Source: Pagrus major
Lineage: Eukaryota > Chordata > Actinopteri > Spariformes > Sparidae
Assembly: GCF_040436345.1 (NCBI RefSeq)
Contig: NC_133218.1
Span: 23,421,070-23,485,069, forward strand
Direction: 5' to 3'
DNA length: 64,000 nt
Within the stretch, counting starts at the first letter, position 1, and each line of letters starts with the position of its first letter. The notes under the pieces are model-generated. The model was not told where the DNA came from, made no database searches, and saw only the letters and a program-made list of their open reading frames with translations. A program made the translations under genes and the position numbers. Positions 40,148-60,391 of this stretch are shown here, one piece after another.

Positions 40148-43100
40148 CATTCATGGGTAGCTGTGGAGGCTCGCTGACTTCTGGGATTACAGGAGGTGGA
40201 GGAGGACTCTCCGTTCTGTCTCCGTCTTCAGGCTCCACATTGGACTCGTCTGTACAGCCTGTGGCATCTGTTCCTGGATCAGCTGGCAGACTGGGACCTG
40301 AAGACTGATTATGAGAAACTACAAATCAACTTCATGTGTAGAATTTATATCATGTAAAATAAGTCCACACCGATGGAAGCTCCTCTCTTCCACAGAAAAC
40401 TCTGCTCCTAAAATGCCTCGTCAGTGGTCTCGCCTTCAATTCTGTGACTTCATGACATCACACTACGTCACCATGTCACACATTTGAATAATTTTTGCCC
40501 AGTTGGCACATAGGAATTAATTTAGCACTGCTGATCTGTTGTTGTTAGCTGGCTCAGGTGTGTATGAGCTGACCAATCAGAGCAGACTGAGTATTTGGGA
40601 GGTGGGGCCTTAAAGAGACAGGAGCTAACACAGAGCTTTTTAGACAGAGGGGGAATAAAATGCTGCTGCAATGGACAGTGTTAGAAAACTGCTATGTTTT
40701 TTTTTTTTGTTTTTTTTTTGTTAGCATTAAAGCATGTAAACCTATTCTAGTAGTAACCCAAAATAAAATTATGAACCTGAAAATGAGCATAATATCTCTC
40801 TTTTAATAAAGTACTATTACTAAAATTATACATTTAAGTCTTATTTGATTTAGGTTGAAAGTCCAGTGATGACGAGTGAAGCTATAAACTTTTAAATGTC
40901 AGGATAACGATGTTACAGCCTTATGGCAAAAATAGACACACACACACACACACACACACGGCACCCCCATGAGGGGTCATCAGATGCCTCTGCGGGGTCA
41001 TGAGATGAAAACAGCGCAGGAAATAGAAAATCTAATTCTGCAACAATATTAGTTATGTTTACTTTTTGGGATATTTTTCTAGTCTTTGCTATCTTCTTTC
41101 AAAAAAGTTATACTTCTTCAAGACAAAAAATTAAAAAAGAAACAAAAAAACAAAAAATGACTTAACTACTACAACTTAACCTTGTATCTACGGGTCACAG
41201 GTGAAAAAGTTTTGGTACTTCTGCCGTAAAAGTTTACATGTTCATGTGGTCCGAGAGAGGATTTTATGCAAATATTTAAAGTTTTTTTTAATGCTTTACA
41301 AATGCAATATCATCAAGTGCATGAAGTCTAAAAGATTTGCTAAGTGTATTCACACACTCTTTCACTCTTTTTTTTTATTATCAAGTTTTGCAGCACAGAG
41401 ACGAGCAGTGTCTCAACAGTGACAGTAATGTCAGAACCTCAAGTTAAAATCTTTAATACCAGCATGATTTATTCTGGCAGTTTTTGTTCCCACAGGAGTG
41501 TTATGACCTCTACAAGACAAAATAAATCCCTGATTATAAAAACATCTCCATGCAGCAGTTCCCTGGTGTTCATGTTGTAAAATACTGACTGGACGAGTCT
41601 GGACACCCGATGGCAATCATATGATTTTATAATATGCTGGCGCTTCTTCACATTATTTTACAGAATATTTAGTTAATTCAGATTATATATCCAACATGTC
41701 CAGACACTGACTTCAGCAGAGCAACATACACATAAAGTTACATCACTTTAACCAATGTAACCTTCTGAAATCAGAATCATTAAAAACAAGTATATCACTT
41801 GTTACTCTGTAGCAAAGCAAACACTGAATTTAAACACAAACCTGAGGAGGAGCTTCTTCTGTGACTCCGGCCTCCAGAACATTCAGCTGCTCGTCAGTGT
41901 CGGCGGCTCGGTCCAGAGCCTTCTCCACCCTCAGGGTGATGCTCTCCATCCTCACCCTCACCTGGCTCACCCTCCGCTCGCTCTCTCGCACCAGCTCGGC
42001 GGTCTCCAGGGCGCTGTTGACCATCGCCTCCATCCTTCTGAGGGTCGTCAGAAGGCCGTCCGCGGTCACCTGAAAGTGGGATTGCTCCTGCTCTGAGGCT
42101 GCTCCACCTGTGACCTCCGTGGCCACTGCTGCATCCCTCTGATCCTTCACCACCTTCTCCACAGCTCTGTCTGGCTCTCCTCTCTCAGTGTTGGTTCCCC
42201 TGTCGATATGAAGAACTCTACTGCTGTTCTTCTGCTCTGCGACACACTCCTGTGCAGATCTCAGAGAGGCTTGCAGGTGACGGACCTGCTCTCTCATATC
42301 ACTGACCGTCTGCTCTGCCTGCTGGAGCTTTGCTTGTGTCTCAGAGAGCTCCTGGACCGAATAGGTTTCTTTCGTCCGTGCCTTAGCGCCCTCTACACTG
42401 CGGGCTTTCCACCAGTTCACCACAGCCACCTTCTTGGCCTCCTGGATCTGACTCTGACTCCCGGTCTGGCTTTTCTTTTGCTCCAAGGCTCTGCACCGCT
42501 CCTCCACCTTCTCCCCTTTCTCCTCCCACACACACTTGTGCAGCTCCAGCTCCTGCAGCCTGAAACCACCACCACCACAGCTTTATAAACATCTCCTTTA
42601 CACACTGTTATGTCTGTAGTTACCAAGGGGTACTAAAACTGCACTTAGCCCCGATAGACCCTAACACACAGAGGACAGTAACTCATGTGGGTTGCATAAC
42701 GGAGATGCCCATAAACACACTGTCATATCCAGACACCCCTTTTATTAGCCTGAGGAAGCTTCTCAGAACAGAGACCAACATCAACCAAATCCAGTTTGTT
42801 ACCATAACAGGAAAAAGGGAGGTAAAAAACTCACATACACATTGACAAGCTGCTGCTTGATGCGTGCCTGTTGCTGCTGGCGGTGAGGAAAAGGCCTCTC
42901 TTGTGTTTCTACTGGAGCAGAGTCCTGCGTCTAAGAGATAAGACAGATTTAAACACATACATGTTACTACATGCCACAGGTATCCTCTGTTGAGTGTCCC
43001 CTCTCTGCTCACCCTCTCAGGATACTTATTGTGCAGAAGAAGAGCTATTTCTGCAGACTTGATCCTGTGGATGATGCTCTGAATATCATCGCTGTGTGTG

Positions 43101-46100
43101 TGCAGGGATGGGAGGCTGATGTCGTCCAGACCTCTGTGATGCTGCTGCAGACCAAGAGAGCGACATGAAACAGAAAACCACCACCATGAAAACATAAACT
43201 GTTGCTCCCGAGTGTTTCCTACCTGCTGCATATCCTGCATCTCGCTCTGCAGAGAGCGGTGGTTCGGAGGATCTCGACTGTAGAGACTCTGAGGACTGAT
43301 GCAGTGTCTGTCGTACCTGCCGGGGACAGACAGACGAGATGAAGCTTCAACCTTCAACTATTTGGGAAAATTCATACACAATATTGTTGAGATATTCTAT
43401 AAATCATAATGTCACTCTGCTCATAAGCTTGCAGTTATTTTTCTTTTTTTGATAAAGCCCAGGTAGATGCTTGAGATGCCTCTTGAGCTTGTGCTTACAC
43501 AAGTCCCATTTATTAAAATTACCTGAGGAGAACCTGGTGTGAATGTTCCTGTAACCTCATCAGGTCTGACTGCAGGCCCTACAACAGCAGAGCAGAGTTA
43601 ATTCATGTCTTTATTTTTCTGTTTATTTGACAGGGACAATACATCTAATCAAAATGCAACCAGCGCAATGTATACAGGATTTCTAGGCACGGCTTATTTG
43701 CAGTCCTCGTCCCTTGTTAGGCTAATGTGTGAAATAACAACCAAATGTACATTTAAAACCATTTAAATCAAATCTGATTGACTATTTTAGTTTAGTTCTG
43801 CCCACTTCCTGTACATTAATGGTGTACTCGTTCATCCCTATTTGAAATGATTAATGGTGTTATCACATTGAACATGATGTAACCTATCTGCACTACTCTA
43901 TATTAAGTATGACATGTCAAATAGGAGTGTGTAAATCAAACCTCGATCATGTTGTGATTCTCCACATGAGAGCTCTTCATCTTATCCATGAGAATGTCTT
44001 TCTGTACGGGAACATTCGAGACACGAGGTAAAATAAAAACATCCAACTGACCATTTTTTCCTGATCAAATCGCGTAGATAGACCAACCTTTGTGATTTCT
44101 CCGTCTTTCAGCGCCAACATAACCAGAGTTTTCTCGAGTTCGGCCTGCGAACATTAGGATGTTTAACTCTCAGTTCAAACTCCTAATATAGAGACAAACA
44201 CAAGTGTGTGTTTGAATTATGGATCTGTTCCTACCCTCAACTCAGCGTTGGCTTTTCTCAGTTTGTTGATGCTGTCTTCAGAACAGGTCCTTTCAAAGGT
44301 AAGTTTTTCATTCTGCGCAGACACAAATGTTTTACAAGAACAGAACATCAACTTTTTCGAAAATTTGGACTTACATTTAAGATCTACATTACCTTGTCTT
44401 CAAGCCTCCTAATGTGACCCTTCAGGCATTCAACCTCATTGCTCTGGTGATAAAAAAAGATTCAAACCTAAATATTTGCCATAAAAAATACATAAATACT
44501 TAGACGGTAGCTTCACAGGTGGGCTGCTAAGTTTGTGCTGTACCAGTTTGGTGCAGCTGGTCTGAGTGCGACCTGCTCTCTCCTGGGCCTCTTTAGACGC
44601 CCGACGGGTCTCCTCCAGTTCTTCTGTCAGGGATCTGCTTCTTGCTGCTGACCGCTGAGCACTGCACACAACCAAAAACACATAAGATCTTATTGTTTTA
44701 GTCAGCAGAGGATCCACCTTTATTCAGCCAAGAAAGAACAAGTGATCAATATAAATGTATAAAAGAATGAGGGTTGAGCCACATTATCTGAGCTGCTCGA
44801 GTGCAGTTTTCTACAACAACGAAAACCTTCTCTAAGATTTAGTGAGTGTTATAGGCAGTCTGGTCTGGTTTCAATAGCCTCATAGCCACAAAAGATGCAT
44901 AAGTCACTCTATGAATGTATAAATGTTACTACTGAAGAAGAATTTAAATATGAAAGAAAGTCTATGACATGATTTATGGTCCATTTGACAACTTTGTAGT
45001 GTATCACAGGTTCAGAAAATACAGATCATGTGACTCACATTTAAGTTGTAGATATGTTAGTTTCTGTATTAAAGAAACACATTAAAGTGTGTTTACAGGT
45101 CTTGGGGAGTACTTCTGCATATGTGAAAAAAGTAGTTCAAAGCCTTTTGTGGCTCCACAGGAAGCTGTGTGTAATCTGATAAACTGCCTCCAGTGATGTC
45201 ACTCAGTGGCTAAGTTGCATTGTGGGTAATGTAGGCACCACGTTTTGAAAAGAAAGAAGAATGTGTGAAATGAAAAGACAATATCTCTGATTCTGCTGTA
45301 TCGATTTGGATCATTTGTTTTGAATGAGTCCAACAGTGTTATAGAAATGCAGTGTTAGACCAGTGGACTGCTTTTCAGAAACTGGTGCCTAAATTACCCA
45401 CAATACAACTTAGCCACTGAGTGACCCCAAGACCTGTTTAAATAAAAATTAAGTAAATTGTTCCCATGCTTTCCACAGGTAAAATAAACATGTATCTTTT
45501 TAGTTTACTTCTGCTTCAACACAATTTTCCCAGTCAGTCTTAATGTGCATAAGCTAGATTGGACAATGCCTTTTCACTCTTTATAATTCAAGCTTCTTAC
45601 GTAGATAATATTATTTTTAAATGTAGCTAAAAAGTGCCACTTATAAGGGATCTGATTCAGGCTGCAAATTTTGCAAGTCCATATTTTAAACATATTTCAG
45701 TCCGTATTTGCACATTTAGAATCTGCTTATTAAGTATTTGGGATCTCTGATGAATGACATCTTATACTCTGTGTTAAATTTTGATTTTGTGTTGGAAGAA
45801 ACTGAAATTAAATGAGATAACGAAGTGCCTTTGTATAGTACACATGGCTTAGATGAGGAAGACAGTAGTTAAACCTCCACCTGGCCAGCTTTGCTCTCAG
45901 CTCGGTGATCTCCAGAGTAAGCTGCAGGTTCGTGTCCTCACACTGAGCCACCGTCCTCAGCAGGCTGCTGTTCTGCTCGCTCAGCTTGCGGTGAGCGTGC
46001 TTCAGGTCAGCCACGGTGCCTAACAGCTCTTTCCCATCACTGAGGCCAAACAAACAGTTAGTGGTGAAGTGTGACAACACACAGTGATAACGGGAGGTAA

Positions 46101-47038
46101 ACACGCACAGTTATTAAAGGAGTGACACTGACCAGGAACACTGGTGGCTGTCTGAGGACGCAGCTTTGCTTTGAGAACCTGAGAAATCCAAACCTGAAAG
46201 ATAAAAAGGTTCAGTGAATTGTCTTCTGATGTGATTAAGATACAATTTCTCAGAAGTCTGAACAAAACAGTGGCAGCCTACCTTTTACAGGCAGTCTAGA
46301 AGAGTCTGGCCAAGATAAATGACTGCCATCCACATCGGTGCTGAAACACAAGAACAGTCTCATAGAAAACGATGATTTATAAAAGACTTAATCAGCAACA
46401 CATTAGCTGGACACAAAAAAAATTTAACTGTGTTTGCAAAATGATTAAAAATTGAATATCATGCCTATCCGCAGCCCTACATGACATCCACAACGTTGTA
46501 GTTTTGTCTCACCTGTCCTGGCTGCACTGTGCGATCCACTGCCTCATGGTGGAGTGGAAAGTCTCTCTGCCCACATGTGGGTCCTGACAGTCAGGGTCGA
46601 GCAGCCATCGCAGGGAAGCCAGCCGGTCCTGCTCCGGACTCTGAGCCGTCATGGTCTGCAGGTACTGAAGGATGGTGGAGGCCAACACCTCTCCTGAAAG
46701 ACGAGAGAGACGCAGGAACAATGACTCTGCTTCAGATGATTATTTGAACCTGTTTTGTTGAAATCAACATCAGTCCGTGTACCTGTGCTGGAAGTGTTAC
46801 ATGTGTTATACATGATGTCAAGCAGTTCATGTTCAGAGAATCCTCCTGTGTCTTTGCTGACGTCATCCCTCGTTTCACAGTCGGGTGGCTCCCACACTGA
46901 ACATGTAGAGATGAAGAAAAGTTAAAGTACGTTGATAAACTAGAAGTATACTGTACATCTAAAGCAAATAAAACATTTGTCTTGTCTTTGATCAAATAAA
47001 AAGGAACTGCAACACTTACCATCATTTCCATCAGACAT
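40148..47038 (-). CDS. KASH5-like EF-hand and coiled-coil module, probably the N-terminal half of a long irag1 product
   Basis: Seventeen exons: 47038-47020 (ATG), 46896-46783, 46693-46513, 46340-46282, 46193-46133, 46039-45875, 44661-44544, 44443-44393, 44312-44235, 44144-44088, 44001-43942, 43578-43523, 43316-43223, 43144-43013, 42930-42839, 42559-41842 and 40304-40148. They give about 737 residues with every phase compatible. Residues about 28-105 (EVLASTILQYLQTMTAQSPE, then LLDPD and FHSTMRQWIAQC) match the degenerate EF-hand domain that opens KASH5 (CCDC155). Long heptad stretches follow (SLTEELEETRRASKEAQERA; LLTTLRRMEAMVNSALETAE), then an acidic proline-rich end (ESPPPPPVIPEVSEPPQLPM). 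The last exon ends in phase 1 at a GTATGA donor, so it is not obviously terminal. Reading on past that donor reaches a stop within about 15 codons, which would be the end if this were a separate gene. No KASH-type transmembrane tail was found between 40 and 41.8 kb. The start has A at -3. Confidence 0.85.
40385..40806. mobile_element. MITE-like element, copy B of the 7845-8307 family
   Basis: Same order of internal blocks as copy A, including ATCACACTACGTCACCATGTC. The 3' end reads ATCTCTCTTTTAA. An expanded T tract interrupts it near 40690. Confidence 0.65.
40936..40959. repeat. (CA)n microsatellite
   Basis: About twelve CA units. Confidence 0.85.
45097..45437. mobile_element. Palindromic (fold-back) element with long terminal inverted repeats
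   Basis: It starts CAGGTCTTGG and ends CCAAGACCTG. Both arms carry CACTCAGTGGCTAAGTTG and the inverse, with GTGGGTAAT next to each. The left arm has an extra insertion of about 70 bp. It lies in an intron of the KASH5-like block. Confidence 0.7.
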
Positions 47039-47087
47039 TGTGCTTGTTTCTCCTGAATCCCCCGGACTGTCACATTCTTATATGACC

Positions 47088-48327
47088 TGATAGTTTAATA
47101 AACATGAAATATATCCTTTCTATAATCTATTATGTTTAAAAGGTACAACTCAAAGTAGAAATATGACAAAACTCATAGTCTGTGTATCATTTTAATATAT
47201 TAAAATCAATAAATATCTAATATGAAATTAAATGTCTATGATTTAAACAGAAACAGGGCTACTTAGAACATATTTTCTTTGTCATCGTGCAGTGAGGTAG
47301 AAAAATAAAGAGTTTATTAACTCATAAGCAATAATAATGACAATACATGTTTTGAAGTGGAAGCACACAATAGCTCAATCAAATGTCGTACCTACTAAAT
47401 TTCCAATACAAAAATATCAATTCTGTATGTGTTGAATATACAGGTATGACAATATTGTGCACAATAAGATTATAAGGTAATGAATTTAATTGTCTTATAG
47501 TTACATACTCATCAAATATCACTTAAAAAAGAGAAATAAGTTATTAAAAAATAAATAAAATACTTACTTCTCAATCCAGTCCAGTCCTCTGTAAAGAAAA
47601 AAAAAACAAGGGTTTCAAATGATAAATCAGGAGCTTTATGTTTCCATTACCATTTCTCCAACCTTCCTCTGATTCCCTGTGATGGTTGCACAAGAAGTCT
47701 TCAAGATGCTCTTATGCTTGTTTTAACTGCTTCACATCAAAACCAGCTGACACCCCCCAGCCCACCTCTCCCCCACCTTCCTCCCCCATCCCACTCCTGC
47801 CAAAACGCTGCCCTTAATGGGTGTCAATTTAAATTCACCAGGTTCACATATCAAATTCACGGTCTGCCAGGCATTTCCTCCACTATTTGAACTTTGAAGT
47901 CAGAAAATGTAAGAAGCCAATTTCATTATTTTCAGACAATTAAAAAATAATAATACTGATATTACAAATGAAACTGGATTTTCTTCATAATTGTCTGACT
48001 TTCATCTGCGTGTTTAGTTCCGTTTGTAAATAAACTATTACTGAATCGCATTAGCTGAGTGAAAACCCACTGAGAGTATTCCTGGAGAGGCTAAATATAT
48101 TTGAATGCAGATATCCACTGTGTGTTTTCTTCAGGGAGCATCGGGTGTTCAACTTCAGGTGGAACGCTTCCAAGATCATGATCTCGCCGGACACAATTTC
48201 CGTTGCACCGTACGTCTATTTGTTTCCTATCGGAAGCATGAAGTAGCTACCAACAGACAGCGGGCTTAAACACTTTTTAAAAATATTTTTACAAATCTAA
48301 CTTCAAGTGGATTTTTCGTCCGCCAAG
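47088..48327. promoter_or_regulatory. Divergent intergenic and promoter region between irag1 (long) and ctr9
   Basis: The first long-irag1 exons point left and the ctr9 start codon points right, about 740 bp beyond the candidate noncoding exon at 47588-47568. No coding sequence was seen. The ctr9 5' UTR probably lies in 48150-48327, which is somewhat richer in CpG than its surroundings and holds an ETS-like CGGAAG near 48230. The start sites are not located. Confidence 0.5.
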
Positions 48328-58297
<9,970 letters not shown>

Positions 58298-58569
58298 ATC
58301 TTCAAATGTTCCTCACAGACTCGTCCCCTTTAATGCTGAGAAAACTCTCCACATCTGCATTTTTATTTTCTAGTAAAAGCAGGAGTTTCTGTCCACATCA
58401 TATCTTTGAATTAGCCTAGAAAAGTTTTTTTGTGACAGAGCATTATGGTGTATTCCTCACGTCTTGTGTCTTTTCAGAGATGCTGTGTTTTGTTAATGAC
58501 AAAGGTGTCAACTTTTTCTGATGAGGGTCAGAGAATGACCCAAAAATGAGTCCTTGCCTCAAAATTTCA

Positions 58570-58575
58570 AATAAA
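58570..58575 (+). promoter_or_regulatory. ctr9: Poly(A) signal AATAAA of ctr9
   Basis: The signal lies about 275 nt after the ctr9 stop codon and is followed by GT-rich and T-rich sequence. Further AATAAA hexamers occur near 59240 and 59285. Confidence 0.6.
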
Positions 58576-59305
58576 AACAAGGAATTGTGTAAGACGTGGA
58601 CCCTCTGCTTCTGTATTATACTGTTATTCTCCTGTGTCTATTCTTTTACCTTTTGTGGAAGTAAAGAGTTGCTTTTAAGATGTGAATGTGCCGTTTCATT
58701 ACATATACCTCAGCAACGAACTTAAAATTTCCTTAACCCAGGACAGTTTGATAATTTGTTAAAACTGCAAATATCTGATCCTTGAGTTGAAATGTATAGA
58801 TTCAAGTTTGCAACCAGCTGAAAATTGGCTCTGAAGAAATTTAAAACAAATTGTTTGCATCCCTTAAATGTGGATTTCATCAAAAATAGGATCAATGATA
58901 TTGATCCAAGAAGTCATTTTCCTCTTAACCAAAATCTTTAGATGTCAGTACATAAACAGGATGTTATGCAGTAAAAGATCATTTCTGTCCCATGTGACCA
59001 AGTTTATGAGCTCCATGTCTGCACTTATTTGGAGCCAAGCCGCTATGACAAATATAAGAACCTTTATGTACAATGTGCTCTAGTTCTTGCTAGATACATT
59101 GGAGATGTGTTCAGCATAACCCAACACAGCTTTGGATTTGAGGAACATGGGTAGTAAAATTCAGTTTTCATATGGTTGTGTGATACCTGAAGGAAAATGA
59201 TCAACTTATGATTTAACCCAAGTTTTCAAGATCAGCAAATAAAAACCATGCCCATGTGTAAAAAGAAAAAAAAAATCCTCAGGACAATAAAATGATTTGT
59301 TAAAC

Positions 59306-59311
59306 TTTATT
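59306..59311 (-). promoter_or_regulatory. eif4g2: Poly(A) signal AATAAA of eif4g2
   Basis: A minus-strand AATAAA lies about 1.08 kb after the eif4g2 stop codon. It would give a long AT-rich 3' UTR that ends some 700 bp from the ctr9 signal (convergent genes). No coding frame was seen between the two genes. Confidence 0.5.
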
Positions 59312-60391
59312 CAAGGTTGATCTGTAGTTGTACACTCAACTTCCTGTGCTGACACTCCAAAAGAAGGTTTAAGTGTACACGCACAGTGCATTCTTTATAA
59401 TTTCATGAAGATAAAAAGACCATTTAAAAACTTGACAAATATGGCAAACCGACGTAAAATTTTCCACACATGGTGGTGAACGACTGTAGCACAGGAAACT
59501 AAGCTTTGGCTGTCTCAAAGTTAAAATCGAGACATTCAAGTATAGTCCGAGATACATTAGAGGTATATCCATATGAATTGATAAATTAAAAAAAGGCCAC
59601 ACAGAGTTATTCCTAACAGCACAAGCGTTTTGTACATAAAAAAAAAAAGCTCTTGATTTGTTAAAATAACAGTGGGTAACTGGAATCACACTGTGCAAAC
59701 AAAAAACCATTGCTGTTAGACATCATCAAATCCAGATTGTTATGAATTTTCAGACAAAATGGTCTGCTATCAAGCACAAGGAAACCATTATTAAATCAAG
59801 GAAGCTAAAACTGCAACTTAGGATTGTTTCTACAAATCAAAGAAAGTGTATTTTACTATTGCAACGACTCATGGTGTTGAGCAAAGTGCATCTAAAAACT
59901 GATTAACAAAAGCAGATAAAAATGAGAAAAGACTCTTTGCAATGTCGGAGGCTTTTCTCTTTTGTAAACAGTTTTTAAGTTAATAGTTATGGCAGCACGT
60001 GGTGACTCCGACCAGATGTAAAAGGTGATAAATGGGTCAGGTTCTGGTGCTGGTAATTTCCTGCACATTACCTACTGTTAAAAGAAAACATTTCCCAAGA
60101 TGATTGAAATGTATAAAACATCTGCTGTAGGACATCAAAGAAGGTTGAAAATCAGAAAGAAAAGCATAAATACAATAAAGATGGTGGTGAGGCTGGCTTG
60201 ATCTGGTAAAACATTTCATAGCGGAATGAATTGTAACAGTGGTTGGAGGAAATAAACAAGACTAGAGGGGAGGAGTTGAGAGGCAAGGGCATGAAGACAA
60301 AAAAAAAGAAAAAAAAAGAAAAAAGAAATTGTATAAAGTAAAAAATAAATCTTTCATTGCATCCTGATAACACATGGCTTTGGCCTGTTCC

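Larger units (their letters stand above)
10578..47588 (-). other. irag1: Joined gene model: long irag1 transcript, about 36 coding exons and 1527 residues
   Basis: The model joins the 17 KASH5-like exons to the 18 IRAG1-core exons through a 29-nt exon at 35235-35207. Phases run 1 (end at 40148) plus 29 nt to 0, exactly what the 26374 exon needs; the bridging peptide is [19 protein letters not shown]. All exons lie on one strand with no other promoter-proximal gene start between except the candidate short-isoform exon near 31.7 kb. A possible noncoding first exon is at 47588-47568 (acceptor after a T-rich tract, donor GTAAGT), with the next exon starting at 47086. Transcript data are needed to separate this from two adjacent genes. 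Confidence 0.62.

Noticed and set aside
40101-40160. Reading straight through the donor at 40148 to a stop, giving a separate gene ending QHQCYRG
   Set aside because: It cannot be ruled out, but the tail resembles no KASH or IRAG end, and the GTATGA donor plus matching downstream phases favour splicing.
42208-42588. 126-codon plus-strand frame
   Set aside because: It is the antisense shadow of the large coiled-coil exon 42559-41842; its Leu-rich look comes from antisense Gln/Glu/Lys codons.
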